Assembly: GCF_026913205.2 (NCBI RefSeq)
Contig: NZ_CP168151.1
Location: 868,001-932,000, forward strand
DNA from: Lentilactobacillus sp. SPB1-3
GTDB taxonomy: Bacteria; Bacillota; Bacilli; Lactobacillales; Lactobacillaceae
DNA: 64,000 bases
Reading direction: 5' to 3'
In this document: one piece after another, positions 1-9,209 of the stretch
Layout: the number at the start of each line of letters is the position of its first letter
How positions within the stretch are numbered: the first letter of the stretch is position 1
Position numbers and translations under genes: made by a program
Notes under the pieces: model-generated
The model's database searches: none
The model's input: only the letters and a program-made list of their open reading frames with translations
Told to the model about the DNA's origin: nothing

Positions 1-1061
1 TTTCACAATCAACATTTGCGGCCTTCATTGGTGCATTGTTTGGAACTTTGACTTTAGGGTTCTACTATTTAAAACGTAGAAAACACTTTAGAAGCTTAGT
101 TGCCAATAGTGATAATCAGATTAGAGTATCTCCAAAGCAGTTATATCAAGAGATAATCGCTCAATCCGTTCCGTTCATTATTTTGGGAGCCGGAATTACG
201 ATCTTTCAATTAATTGATCAATATACTTTCTTTCCAATTATGACCAGTTTAAAAATCTTTACCGCAACTCAGGTTAGTGACTTATTTGCAATGTTTGCTG
301 CTAACTCAAACAAATTAATTATGATTTCTATTTCGTTGGCATCAGCATTGGCAGTTACTGCTGTGCCACTACTTTCTGAAGCTTTGACCAATAATCGTAA
401 GGAAGAAATCAAGGCGCAAAACACAAATGTATTATCAATGTTTATGTTTACGATGATTCCTGCTGCCTTGGGAATGGCAGCCATTGCTGGACCACTTAAT
501 CGAGCCTTTTATGGTATCGAATACCATGGCTTGGCAGCTAACGTCTTAACGGTTTCTTCAATCGTTTCAATTCTGATGGGATTGTTTGTGGTGGCCTCAG
601 CTGTCATGCAAGGACTTTCAGAAAACAAACGCGCGGTGAAGTATTTCTTCATTGGCACAGCTGTTAAATTAATTGTCCAGTGGCCATGTGTTCATTTCCT
701 AGGGGTATTTGGTCCGCTAGTTTCTACGGCAATTGGACTTTTAGTAGCGAACTTCTTAATCATTGGTTTTTTAAAAAATCGATTCGGTTATGATATGCCA
801 CAAATTAGAAGAACTTTAGTTAACGTTGGAATTGCGGCATTAGTAATGTACGTTGTGGCACTCGTAATGGTTTATATTGGCAACATGGTGATGTCATTAT
901 TCACTGATCCATTTGGTGGCTTGGCCAGCGTGATCGTCGCAGTTATCGCTGCAGTTATTGGTGGTTTTGTCTACGTTTACTTAACGTTAAGAACCAGAAC
1001 TGCCGACTTAGTTCTTGGGGCTAGAAGTAATAGTTTAAGAGCTAAATTAAGAATAAAATAG
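1..1061 (+). CDS. Lipid/oligosaccharide flippase-like membrane protein (YtgP/MurJ-type), 5' end outside window
   Basis: The reading frame is already open at base 3 and codes for residues continuous with the downstream protein, so this is the C-terminal part of a longer gene and the TTG at 36 is not a real start. The visible ~350 residues form about eight to nine hydrophobic segments joined by short basic loops, as in the MOP-superfamily flippases SpoVB/YtgP, which move lipid-linked sugars such as lipid II across the membrane. The family assignment rests on topology and general resemblance. The exact substrate is inference. It ends just before a terminator shared with the convergent gene. Confidence 0.75.
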   Translation, partial: SQSTFAAFIGALFGTLTLGFYYLKRRKHFRSLVANSDNQIRVSPKQLYQEIIAQSVPFIILGAGITIFQLIDQYTFFPIMTSLKIFTATQVSDLFAMFAANSNKLIMISISLASALAVTAVPLLSEALTNNRKEEIKAQNTNVLSMFMFTMIPAALGMAAIAGPLNRAFYGIEYHGLAANVLTVSSIVSILMGLFVVASAVMQGLSENKRAVKYFFIGTAVKLIVQWPCVHFLGVFGPLVSTAIGLLVANFLIIGFLKNRFGYDMPQIRRTLVNVGIAALVMYVVALVMVYIGNMVMSLFTDPFGGLASVIVAVIAAVIGGFVYVYLTLRTRTADLVLGARSNSLRAKLRIK

Positions 1062-1068
1062 TTTTATA

Positions 1069-1106
1069 AAAACACCGAGGCAGTCTTAGCTACCTCGGTG
1101 TTTTTT
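1069..1106. terminator. Bidirectional rho-independent terminator
   Basis: AACACCGAGG pairs with CCTCGGTGTT and is followed by a T run on the plus strand and preceded by an A run. It lies between the convergent flippase and NAD(P)HX dehydratase genes and can serve both. Confidence 0.9.
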
Positions 1107-1932
1107 AATGTTCATGCTTTTTCATGAATTTGGGTAATGCCATTGAGATTTGGTGAGGCAATACCACGTATTGATTTTTAGCGATTTCGTCAGCCATTGC
1201 ACTGTGAGTATAAACGGCGGCTTCAACAGTCCGCACATCATTACCAAACTGACAGAGAAAGCCCCCGATCATTCCAGCTAATGTATCTCCCATACCTCCA
1301 GTTGCTTGAGCAGGGGTCCCAACAGTATTTTCGGCTGGTTCAGTATTTGGACTATAGACTTGTGTCCTGCTAGATTTAACTACTGCGATGGCATTAAGGC
1401 GATTGGTAGCTTGCTGATTAAGTTCTGGATTTTGTTGTGCGATGGGGATATTTGAAACTCGTTGCCATTCCATTTGGTGAGGAGTTAAAACATTGGTTGA
1501 AGTAGTTGGTAGGGATAAATGTTCCTGTGCCATCAATGTGAGTGCTGAGCCATCCACGACCAATGTTTGTTTATCAGTGACATTTTTAAAAACGGCGGTC
1601 AAAACTTGTTTGCTATTTTCTTCAGTCCCTAAGCCAGGGCCAATGACGATGACATTAGCTTGGCTAACTAATGCCAGCACTTGCGGAAGTTCATTAATAT
1701 CTTGAAACATGGCTTCAGGTACCTGACTATGTAAGCTAACTTGATTAGAATTGTCGGTTACTGTCGTGACTAGACCGGCACCGGAATAAACTGCTGCCAT
1801 GGTGGCCATGATAATTGCACCACCGAAATTGGCGTTGCCACCAATTAATACAATTTTGCCAAAAGTTCCTTTATAACTGTTTACGGGTCGGCTTTTAATG
1901 ATGCTTAAAATGTCTTCAGTAATTTTTTTCAT
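1105..1932 (-). CDS. nnrD: ADP/ATP-dependent NAD(P)H-hydrate dehydratase
   Basis: This 275-residue protein matches the YxkO/NnrD (carbohydrate kinase-like) family, which dehydrates the damaged cofactors S-NADHX and S-NADPHX at the expense of a nucleoside phosphate. Family hallmarks are visible in order: GKIVLIGG near residue 26, GPGLGT near 98, the NVLTPHQMEW segment near 148, and the GGMGDTLAG motif near 213 that carries the catalytic Asp. Length is normal for the stand-alone dehydratase; no fused NnrE epimerase domain is present. The start ATG follows AGGAGGC. It is monocistronic with its own promoter region facing pepV. Confidence 0.9.
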   Translation of the reverse strand: MKKITEDILSIIKSRPVNSYKGTFGKIVLIGGNANFGGAIIMATMAAVYSGAGLVTTVTDNSNQVSLHSQVPEAMFQDINELPQVLALVSQANVIVIGPGLGTEENSKQVLTAVFKNVTDKQTLVVDGSALTLMAQEHLSLPTTSTNVLTPHQMEWQRVSNIPIAQQNPELNQQATNRLNAIAVVKSSRTQVYSPNTEPAENTVGTPAQATGGMGDTLAGMIGGFLCQFGNDVRTVEAAVYTHSAMADEIAKNQYVVLPHQISMALPKFMKKHEH

Positions 1933-2042
1933 AATGATGCCTCCTACATTTAAAGTATATCATTTTCGGATTAGATAAATTTAACGGAACCCGTCTGGAT
2001 ATGATAAAATATTAGCAAACAAGGTAGAAAGAGAGCGCAATT

Positions 2043-3431
2043 ATGACAATTGATTGGAAAGCTTTAGCAAACAATTATAGAGATGCGTATTTAGACGATT
2101 TAAAGTCATTAATTGAAATTGAAAGTGTTCGTGATGATGAGCATGCCACAGATGAATATCCTTTAGGTGAAGGCCCTACAAAAGCAATGGAACGATTTCT
2201 TGCTATGGGTGATAGAGATGGTTTTAAGACCGTCAAATTGGATAACACAGTTGGATATATTGAATATGGTGAAGGTGATAAGACCTTAGCCATTCAATCA
2301 CATGCTGACGTTATGCCAGCTGGTGATGGCTGGAAGACTGATCCCTTTGAACTAACTATTAAAGATAATAAAGTTTTTGGTCGTGGAACTTCAGATGATA
2401 AGGGACCAGGTTTAGCTGCGTACTATGGTTTGAAGATGCTTAAAGATCAAAAAATCGAACCTAAACTTAAGATCAGATTGATTATTGGTACTGATGAAGA
2501 AAGTGATTGGACAGGGATGAAACATTACTTTGAAGTTGAACCTCAACCAACTTTTGGATTCTCACCGGATGCAGAGTTCCCACTGATCAATGGTGAAAAA
2601 GGAAATGGTACTTACGAAATCAAGTTTGGTAACCAAAATGGTGAAGAATTTGTTTTGAAGACTTTTGATTCAGGTTTGAGAACTAACATGGTTCCCGGCA
2701 AGGCAGTGGCTTTTGTGGAAACTGATGATAATGAAGCCTTTGTTGAGAAATTTACTGATTTCTTGGATAACAATCCTGTTGCTGGAGAAATCGAAGCTAC
2801 TGACGAAGGTGTAAAAGTCTTAGTGACTGGTAAGCAAGCTCATGCAATGGAACCTAAAAATGGTATCAACGCCGGAACTTATTTAGCCAATTTCTTAAAC
2901 CAATTTGATTTTGAAAAGGATGCCAAGGCATTCCTTAACTTAGCTGGAGACGTATTACACGACGATTCCAGAGCTCATAAAATTCGTGCTAACTACACTG
3001 ATGATATCATGGGTGATGTGACCATGAACGTTGGTATCTTGAAGTTTGACCAAGCCAATGGTGGAATGATCAATACTAACTTCAGATATCCTAAGGGTAG
3101 TTCAGATGAAATTATTTTAGAGGCCTTGAAGAAGGTCGCAAATAACGTCACTGAACTTTCACACATGGTTCCACATTACGTTGAAAAAGATGATCCAATT
3201 GTTTCAACTTTATTGGGAGTCTATGAACGTCAAACTGGTGAAAAGAACGTTGAACCAGAAGTTGTTGGTGGCGGAACTTATGCTCGTCTAATGGATCGTG
3301 GAGTTGCTTTTGGCGCTTTGTTCCCAGGAGTTGAAGACACAATGCATCAAGCTAATGAATTCCAACCCATTGATGATTTGATCAAGGCAATGTCAATCTA
3401 CGGTGAATCAATTTATGAACTGTCTAAGTAA
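2043..3431 (+). CDS. pepV: Dipeptidase PepV (M20 zinc metallopeptidase)
   Basis: A 462-residue protein closely following the PepV family of lactic acid bacteria, which cleaves dipeptides and aminoacyl-beta-alanine peptides in the cytoplasm. The metal ligands can be placed: His87 in HADVMPAG, Asp119 in SDDKG, the Glu152-Glu153 pair in GTDEES, an Asp in SPDAEFP, and a C-terminal His in TMHQANEF near 435, at nearly the positions known for the Lactobacillus delbrueckii enzyme. A lid domain (about 185-380) interrupts the catalytic domain. A GAAAGAGAG-type ribosome site precedes the ATG. The stress protein gene follows after 19 bases, so the two are probably cotranscribed. Confidence 0.97.
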   Translation: MTIDWKALANNYRDAYLDDLKSLIEIESVRDDEHATDEYPLGEGPTKAMERFLAMGDRDGFKTVKLDNTVGYIEYGEGDKTLAIQSHADVMPAGDGWKTDPFELTIKDNKVFGRGTSDDKGPGLAAYYGLKMLKDQKIEPKLKIRLIIGTDEESDWTGMKHYFEVEPQPTFGFSPDAEFPLINGEKGNGTYEIKFGNQNGEEFVLKTFDSGLRTNMVPGKAVAFVETDDNEAFVEKFTDFLDNNPVAGEIEATDEGVKVLVTGKQAHAMEPKNGINAGTYLANFLNQFDFEKDAKAFLNLAGDVLHDDSRAHKIRANYTDDIMGDVTMNVGILKFDQANGGMINTNFRYPKGSSDEIILEALKKVANNVTELSHMVPHYVEKDDPIVSTLLGVYERQTGEKNVEPEVVGGGTYARLMDRGVAFGALFPGVEDTMHQANEFQPIDDLIKAMSIYGESIYELSK

Positions 3432-3450
3432 GACGGAAGTGAGGTAGGAG

Positions 3451-3927
3451 ATGGCTAATTTTAATTATTCAAACGTTGTAGTTGGAGTCGATGGCTCTAA
3501 AGCGTCTGGTTTGGCTTTTAAGAAGGCTTTACAAATTGCCACTAACAATCACGCACGTTTGGTCATAGTGGCCGTTATCAACGAACGTAACCTGGTTAGG
3601 ATCAACAAAGAGGCATCTGTCGGTTTTGGGGCCATTAGTCCACGAACTATTGAGACTTTAAAAATCGATGTTGAAGCTAGGGTTAGCAATTATGTTCAAA
3701 TTGCCAAGGATGCCGGTATTGAAGCAATTGGTACAGTTGACTATGGTGATCCGCGAGACATTTTGACTGATAAAATCGTTGAGGATTATGGTGCAGACCT
3801 GTTGGTAGTTGGTGCCACTGGTGCCGGCCCTGTAACTAGATTGATGATGGGTTCAACGGCAACATACGTGGTTAGTCATGCTCCTGTAGATGTGATCGTA
3901 GTAAGAACAGAACTAGCAAACAAATAA
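3451..3927 (+). CDS. Universal stress protein UspA family
   Basis: A single-domain Usp of 158 residues. It starts with the VVVGVDGS strand-loop and ends with the nucleotide-binding signature GATGAGPVTRLMMGSTATYV, which fits the ATP-binding Usp subgroup. It is soluble and cytoplasmic with an unknown client process. The ribosome site GGAGG sits 19 bases after the pepV stop and the gene is followed directly by a terminator, so pepV-usp is likely one transcript. A second, different Usp lies at 21761. Confidence 0.93.
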   Translation: MANFNYSNVVVGVDGSKASGLAFKKALQIATNNHARLVIVAVINERNLVRINKEASVGFGAISPRTIETLKIDVEARVSNYVQIAKDAGIEAIGTVDYGDPRDILTDKIVEDYGADLLVVGATGAGPVTRLMMGSTATYVVSHAPVDVIVVRTELANK

Positions 3928-3940
3928 GTGAATAAAAACG

Positions 3941-3976
3941 AAGAACCCAATCTATTTTTAGATGGGTTCTTTTTTG
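3941..3976 (+). terminator. Terminator after pepV-usp
   Basis: AAGAACCCA and TCTA arms pair, with one bulge, with TAGATGGGTTCTT and are followed by a T run. Confidence 0.88.
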
Positions 3977-4000
3977 AATCAAATTAATTTTGTGGCCAAA

Positions 4001-4039
4001 TAAAAATCCCTAACTTTAAATGAGTTATCAAAGTTAGGG
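4001..4039 (-). terminator. Terminator of deoxynucleoside kinase gene
   Basis: Read on the minus strand, TCCCTAACTTT pairs with AAAGTTAGGGA and runs into TTTTTATTT, just after the kinase stop codon. Confidence 0.88.
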
Positions 4040-4061
4040 AATGTTTATTAATAAATGTGTT

Positions 4062-4715
4062 TTAAATGGCTTCTTCTTCTGGTTTTCTGATAGTAGCTAG
4101 TTTCTCATCGATTTGGCCAAGAACGATATCTACATTACCAGGAACTGATAAGTCATATTTTTGAAGATCAATTTTCATCTTTGGACTAACATCATATTCA
4201 TCGAACCACTTTTTGTAAGCAGTCCACATCTTGAAGTAGTATTTCTCTAGATCAGGATTGTCATCAAATTGTTCGTAATCACGACCACGTTTCTTGATCC
4301 GATATTTGATGGTGTCGAAATCACTATCAGCATATACCAAAAGGTCTGGTGCCTTTTTAGGCATTTGGTCAAGCTCATTCATCATATTATCAAGCAATGT
4401 TAGATAAACTGATAATTCAGTATCAGTAATATTACCTTCAGCGTTATTTTCTCTAGTGAAGAGTGCATCCTCGTAGATTGAACGATCAAGCACGTTGTTA
4501 TCATCACTAAGCGCTTGTTTGATCATTGAAAAACGCTTGTTAAGGAAGTAGATCTGTAACAAAAAGCCGTATTGTTTCTGGTCTGAATAGTAAAGTGGCA
4601 GTACTGGATTATCGCCTACTGGTTCAAAGAACGCCTTTGTTCCTAAATGTTCCGCAATTTTGCCAGTAAGGGTAGTCTTACCAACACCAATCATTCCTGC
4701 TGTAATTATCACCAT
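4062..4715 (-). CDS. Deoxynucleoside kinase (dAK/dGK family)
   Basis: Phosphorylates deoxyribonucleosides for salvage in the cytoplasm. The 217-residue protein opens with the P-loop GMIGVGKTTL, carries the DRSIYED motif near residue 78 (the DRS signature of this family) and an arginine-rich KKRGRDYEQ lid near 150. Members in lactobacilli include deoxyadenosine and deoxyguanosine kinases; the base preference is not decided by reading. An in-frame extension runs back to 4811, but the ATG at 4715 has an AGAGGGG ribosome site and places the P-loop at the usual N-terminal position, so it is preferred. Divergent from the Cof gene. Confidence 0.9.
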   Translation of the reverse strand: MVIITAGMIGVGKTTLTGKIAEHLGTKAFFEPVGDNPVLPLYYSDQKQYGFLLQIYFLNKRFSMIKQALSDDNNVLDRSIYEDALFTRENNAEGNITDTELSVYLTLLDNMMNELDQMPKKAPDLLVYADSDFDTIKYRIKKRGRDYEQFDDNPDLEKYYFKMWTAYKKWFDEYDVSPKMKIDLQKYDLSVPGNVDIVLGQIDEKLATIRKPEEEAI

Positions 4716-4867
4716 ATTAGCCCCTCTTTTGTTAAATTTACAATATATAGTGTACCATAAATTTGGCACCACAATATATCCAATTTCACTGAATTTTTGA
4801 ATAGGAATCATTTCGGAAACTGGTGTACAATTATAGGTGGAAGAATAATTTACTGGAGGGGATCAAT

Positions 4868-5638
4868 TTGTATAAAGGTGTAGTATTTTTTGACTTAGAT
4901 GGAACCTTATTTGATGATGATAAAAATGTTTCGCAACAAAATATTGATGCAATTCAAGAATTAAAGCGTAACCAAATTCTACCAATTATTTCGACCGGAA
5001 GAAATATCTTCGAGATTAATTACGTACTTGATAGTACTAAGATTAATTCGATTGTCAGTGCCAATGGTAGTTACGTTCAGTATGAGGGTAAAAAACTTGA
5101 TGCTGAAGTAATTCCACAAAATGTCATTGAAGATCTTTTGGAGTTTGCTCATCGACAAAGAGACGTTGTAGCATTTTATAACCATGAAGAATTGGCATTG
5201 ACTGCCAATAACGATTTGACTGATGAAAACTACCGAATTTTAAGATTACATACCAAAGTTGATCCTAAATGGTATCTTACACATGACGTTAACTTTATGT
5301 GTGTGTTTAACTATGATAAAGATAAAAGATACCAAGATAAATTCGCTGGTGAATTATCACTTGTTAGAAACAATCCGCGTTGTATGGATACAATGAACTG
5401 GGGAGTCTCAAAACAAACTGGGATTCAGACTTTAATGAAGCGTGCAGGACTTCAAGGAGTGCCATCATATGCCTTTGGAGATCAATTGAATGATTTACAA
5501 ATGTTTGCAGAAGTCGATCATCCAATCGCAATGGGTAATGGGCATGACAAGGCTAAGGCGGCGGCTGAATTCGTTACTGATACTAATATGGACGGTGGAA
5601 TCGTCAAAGGTTTAAGACATTACGGATTGATCAAATAA
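4868..5638 (+). CDS. Cof-type HAD superfamily phosphatase
   Basis: A 256-residue haloacid dehalogenase-like hydrolase, subclass IIB. Motif I is FFDLDGTLFDDD at the N terminus, motif II is the STGR segment, and motif IV is FGDQLNDLQMF near residue 205. Such enzymes dephosphorylate sugar phosphates or cofactors such as FMN or PLP; the substrate is unknown. The TTG at 4868 is chosen because GGAGGGG lies six bases upstream and it gives the normal N terminus; the ATG at 4823 would add 15 residues with no family support. Confidence 0.9.
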   Translation: MYKGVVFFDLDGTLFDDDKNVSQQNIDAIQELKRNQILPIISTGRNIFEINYVLDSTKINSIVSANGSYVQYEGKKLDAEVIPQNVIEDLLEFAHRQRDVVAFYNHEELALTANNDLTDENYRILRLHTKVDPKWYLTHDVNFMCVFNYDKDKRYQDKFAGELSLVRNNPRCMDTMNWGVSKQTGIQTLMKRAGLQGVPSYAFGDQLNDLQMFAEVDHPIAMGNGHDKAKAAAEFVTDTNMDGGIVKGLRHYGLIK

Positions 5639-5653
5639 CAAATAATTAGAGAT

Positions 5654-5696
5654 TAAAAGAGGGCTTACTATCATCAACTAGTAAGTCCTCTTTTTT
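5654..5696. terminator. Bidirectional terminator
   Basis: AAAAGAGGGCTTACTA pairs with TAGTAAGTCCTCTTTT between the convergent Cof and pgmB genes, with A and T runs on either side. Confidence 0.9.
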
Positions 5697-5705
5697 GATT
5701 GTTGT

Positions 5706-6377
5706 TTAGTTCATTTGACTCTTGATGTGATCCAAGGTCATTTCACCAGTATCATTGAATTTGATATCAGCGGCGGCTAAAATCTTAGGATCACCAATTC
5801 CGATTGAAGTTTCGTTAGCGGCATTGATTGCTTCAACTCCGGCAGCAGCATCTTCAACCCCAATACATTGTTCTGGTTTTAAATTAATTAATTCGGCACC
5901 CTTAAGATAAATTTCTGGATCCGGTTTACCTTTAGTTAATGATTGTGGATCAACGATTTGTGGGAAGTAGTCAGTTAATTGCAACTTACTTAATACCTTG
6001 GGAGCATTTTTTGATGCTGAAGCAAGTGAGATCAAATAATTGTGGGCTTTTAAATCATCAAGGAATTTTTTGATTCCAGGAAGAATATTAGCGGGAGTCA
6101 TTTGATCAACCAGCTTAAGGTAGTTGGTATTTTTTTCAGTGGCTAGGTCGACTTTTTCGTCTTCAGTGTATTTATCACTGAGGTTGCCGGCTTTTAGAAT
6201 CATTTCCAAAGAATCCATTCGGCTGATTCCCTTTAAACCATCTTCAAGTTCTTGTGACCAAGGTGCACCAACTTTATCGGCAACTTGATGCCATGCTTGA
6301 CTGTGAAATACTGAGGTATCAGTAATTACTCCATCCAAATCAAAAACGAAACCTTTAATATCTGTAAATTTTGTCAT
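5706..6377 (-). CDS. pgmB: Beta-phosphoglucomutase
   Basis: Interconverts beta-glucose 1-phosphate and glucose 6-phosphate. The 223-residue HAD protein has the paired aspartates in FDLDGVITDT, the cap-domain segment GISRMDSLEMIL, the ASASKNAP loop and the GVEDAAAGVEAI metal-binding motif, all typical of PgmB. The ATG at 6377 has AGGAGTG seven bases upstream; an in-frame GTG nine bases earlier overlaps that site. The gene lies 15 bases after the GH65 phosphorylase, the expected partner that makes beta-glucose 1-phosphate, so the two form a disaccharide-phosphorolysis operon. Confidence 0.95.
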   Translation of the reverse strand: MTKFTDIKGFVFDLDGVITDTSVFHSQAWHQVADKVGAPWSQELEDGLKGISRMDSLEMILKAGNLSDKYTEDEKVDLATEKNTNYLKLVDQMTPANILPGIKKFLDDLKAHNYLISLASASKNAPKVLSKLQLTDYFPQIVDPQSLTKGKPDPEIYLKGAELINLKPEQCIGVEDAAAGVEAINAANETSIGIGDPKILAAADIKFNDTGEMTLDHIKSQMN

Positions 6378-6392
6378 GTTATTCACTCCTAA

Positions 6393-9107
6393 TTAACGAT
6401 ATTTAATTGTTTGTACTTTATTCTTTGTCAAAGAGTAATTCTTCCCTTTAACAGTGATATTGGTATCGGCATTAGCTTTGACACTCACGTTATTGCGATC
6501 GATCACGAACGAGTAATTGATGCCTTGGAAAAGCTGACAGAATTCAAGCTTGGTCCATAACTTAGGTAGGTGAGGGTTAATGGAAACTGCTTTACCATCA
6601 GTTGAGACACCACCGTAATTTCTAGTTTCGATTTCAAGTGTGGCGCCCATAACTCCTAAGTGAATTCCTTCGGCAGTAGTTCCACCCTGAATATCGTAGT
6701 AATCAGATAGTAGGGCAGTTGAGAATAATTGCCAAGATTGATCCATGTTACCATCCAGCTCATTAAGCACTGAGTAGACGATTCTTGAGAGAGTTGAACC
6801 ATGAGTGGTTCGGTTTAAGTAGTACTGAAGATTCTTAGTGAAGTAGTTTTCTGGTAACTGGTATCCTAAATTGTTCAATACAGTTTGAACTTCACTCATT
6901 GGCAAGATGTAATATGCCATCAAAGTATCAGCTTGTTTAGCAACTTGGTAGGCATCAGGTGACTTTCCTTCACCCTTTAAGAGGCGATCGATTCTAGAAA
7001 TGTCACCGTATTTTCTGCGGTATGAATCAAAGTTAAGCTTGGATAGGTTAAAGTAACCTTCAAATTGACCAATGATACCGTCTTCGTTAACATCCAAACG
7101 GAGCTTGTGAGAAATATCAGTCATCTTGTTAAGGTCGTCATTTGAGAAGTCGGCTTTGTGTTCAGCGTCAGTAACCTTATCAGGATATTCATTAATGAAG
7201 CTATTTACTTTGTCGAATAGCCAAGAAACCATGATGTTAGTGTAAGCATTGTTGGTCAAACCACGGTCAGTGGAGTTAGGGTACTCTTCGTGGAACTCAT
7301 CAGGTCCCATAACTTCCTTAATGTCGTATCGGTCTGCTTGTTTATCATATGAAGCCATGCTGATCCAGAATTTGGTAATTGATAATAACATTTCAAATCC
7401 ATAATCATGCATGAACTGTAAGTCACCCGAAATGTGAACGTAATTAATTATGTCGTAAGCAACGGAGATTGAGACGTGACGTTGTAGGCGACTGTTATCT
7501 GGATCCCACTTTCCACTAACTGGATTCAAGTGAAGGAATTGTGATTGTTCATCACCATACATCCCTGATTGCCAAGGATACATGGCACCAGCCTTGCCTT
7601 CGCTCTTCGCGTAATCTCTGGCTGGATTAAGACGATTATAGCGATACATCAAACACTGCTTGGCAATTTTAGGGTAATGTGATGCGTAGAATGGTAAATC
7701 AAAAGTAACATCCCAGAAGACATGACCACGATAAGCTTCACCATGAAGACCACGAGCCCCAGTCGAGGCGTCAATGTCACCAGTACCTAATGCTGATCCA
7801 GATACCATCAAATGAAAAATGTTAACTCTGGTCAATTTTTGTGAGGTGATGTCATTGCTGATCTTAATATCGGAAGTTTTCCAAACGTTGTTAAAGAAAG
7901 ATTGACTATCTTTTAAAGTGTCTTCAAATGAAGAGGCCGATAGTTCTTTTCTTACGTCATCTTCAACAATTGGATGCTGACCATCACTAGTGAATACGCT
8001 AACATTTTTTTCGAACGTGTAAGCCTTATTTGGTTCAACATCTAGACTGAGTGTTTGACTGATAATTTGGTTTTCAGTTGAAGTGTCAACCAAATCATTA
8101 ATATCAAAATCATCGCTGGTTAACTTCGAGTTGATCATAAATTCAACTTTGGATGTTTTAGTGCGTCCACGCATTGAGATCTGGTTGTCATTAGCTGACA
8201 TGCCAATAATCTCAATATGCTTTTGATCAAAGTCTTTATAACGATCAACGTTTAGGTTTTGGACACTGCCATCGATCTTGGTGTATATCTGCAAACTACC
8301 AGAGAAGTTGATTGGTTTAACTTCATAGCTAACAGCAAATCGATGGTAGTTGGTCATGTTAGCAACTTTCTTAGTACAAATCTCCAAGACTTGTCCAGTG
8401 GCCAATTGAACATGCATGGTAATAGTTAAAAGGCCGGTTCTTAAATCAAGACTTCTATAGATGTCTTGGATATCTTCTTTTTTGATCTTAAATGGTTCCT
8501 GATGATCAACACCAAAAGTGATGTATTGACTGTTTGGTAGGTTGACCAGGTCTTCATTGACCACATCATGGTCGTTGATATTAGTAGTTAATTGATTGAA
8601 TACGCCAGCTACGTACATTCCAGGATAATTGTCTTTGTCGGCATCGGCTTCGACGAATGAGCCACGTAAGCCAAAGTAACCATTACCAATGGTTAACATT
8701 GCTTCTTGACCATAATTTCGCTTGCCACTGTATTCACCATAATAATCTAGATGCCACTTTAAATACTCGGCTTTTTGTTGGACGGCATTTTCCAAGCCGA
8801 TTTCATTGGCAGTTTTCATGTTAACAACTGGAACATTTAACAGGTTGGCAATTGCTAACCCTATATCAATTTTTTGATGGTTGATTCCGATAATGGTATC
8901 TGAAAAATCGTAATTTAATGAATTTTCGATGATTCCAGCATCAATTGGTAAACCAGTTAAGACTGATTTTATGTTCTCTAAATTCTCACCAATTGAGAGA
9001 TCTGAGTTGTACGTAATAACGAATTTTCTGAAGGGCGGTTGATTGGAATTTTCTGAGTAATTGATTTCCAACATGCCTTCACGAGCTTGTATCGCAAACG
9101 TTCTCAT
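6393..9107 (-). CDS. GH65 disaccharide phosphorylase (maltose/kojibiose/trehalose phosphorylase family)
   Basis: A 904-residue intracellular inverting phosphorylase that splits an alpha-linked glucose disaccharide with phosphate to beta-glucose 1-phosphate plus glucose. After ~115 N-terminal residues unlike the catalytic core comes the GH65 beta-sandwich start (YYGEYSGKRNYGQEAMLTIGNGYFGLRGS), then the (alpha/alpha)6 barrel with the general acid Glu about residue 604 in the MGPDEFHE motif and the phosphate-binding THGSTLSRIV segment near 763. Classical lactobacillar maltose phosphorylases are ~750 residues, so the extra N-terminal domain suggests a different subgroup; substrate is left open. 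The ribosome site is AGGGGGAAATC before the ATG. First gene of an operon with pgmB. Confidence 0.9.
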   Translation of the reverse strand: MRTFAIQAREGMLEINYSENSNQPPFRKFVITYNSDLSIGENLENIKSVLTGLPIDAGIIENSLNYDFSDTIIGINHQKIDIGLAIANLLNVPVVNMKTANEIGLENAVQQKAEYLKWHLDYYGEYSGKRNYGQEAMLTIGNGYFGLRGSFVEADADKDNYPGMYVAGVFNQLTTNINDHDVVNEDLVNLPNSQYITFGVDHQEPFKIKKEDIQDIYRSLDLRTGLLTITMHVQLATGQVLEICTKKVANMTNYHRFAVSYEVKPINFSGSLQIYTKIDGSVQNLNVDRYKDFDQKHIEIIGMSANDNQISMRGRTKTSKVEFMINSKLTSDDFDINDLVDTSTENQIISQTLSLDVEPNKAYTFEKNVSVFTSDGQHPIVEDDVRKELSASSFEDTLKDSQSFFNNVWKTSDIKISNDITSQKLTRVNIFHLMVSGSALGTGDIDASTGARGLHGEAYRGHVFWDVTFDLPFYASHYPKIAKQCLMYRYNRLNPARDYAKSEGKAGAMYPWQSGMYGDEQSQFLHLNPVSGKWDPDNSRLQRHVSISVAYDIINYVHISGDLQFMHDYGFEMLLSITKFWISMASYDKQADRYDIKEVMGPDEFHEEYPNSTDRGLTNNAYTNIMVSWLFDKVNSFINEYPDKVTDAEHKADFSNDDLNKMTDISHKLRLDVNEDGIIGQFEGYFNLSKLNFDSYRRKYGDISRIDRLLKGEGKSPDAYQVAKQADTLMAYYILPMSEVQTVLNNLGYQLPENYFTKNLQYYLNRTTHGSTLSRIVYSVLNELDGNMDQSWQLFSTALLSDYYDIQGGTTAEGIHLGVMGATLEIETRNYGGVSTDGKAVSINPHLPKLWTKLEFCQLFQGINYSFVIDRNNVSVKANADTNITVKGKNYSLTKNKVQTIKYR

Positions 9108-9181
9108 ATGATTTCCCCCTAAAAATAACTGTTTACAAGATAATCTTAGTTCAATGGGTCACAAAACTCAATTAACTGCTA

Positions 9182-9208
9182 TAAAAAAGCACTGTCTGAC
9201 GCAGTGCC
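9182..9208 (-). terminator. Terminator of mscL
   Basis: On the minus strand GCACTG pairs with CAGTGC around a seven-base loop and is followed by TTTTTTA. Confidence 0.85.
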
Positions 9209-9209
9209 A

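Noticed and set aside
9131-9150. TGTAAACAGTTATT-like sequence (minus strand) before the GH65 gene as a cre site
   Set aside because: The central CG and the right end of the consensus are missing (about 11 of 14), so it is too weak to call even though the position would make sense.
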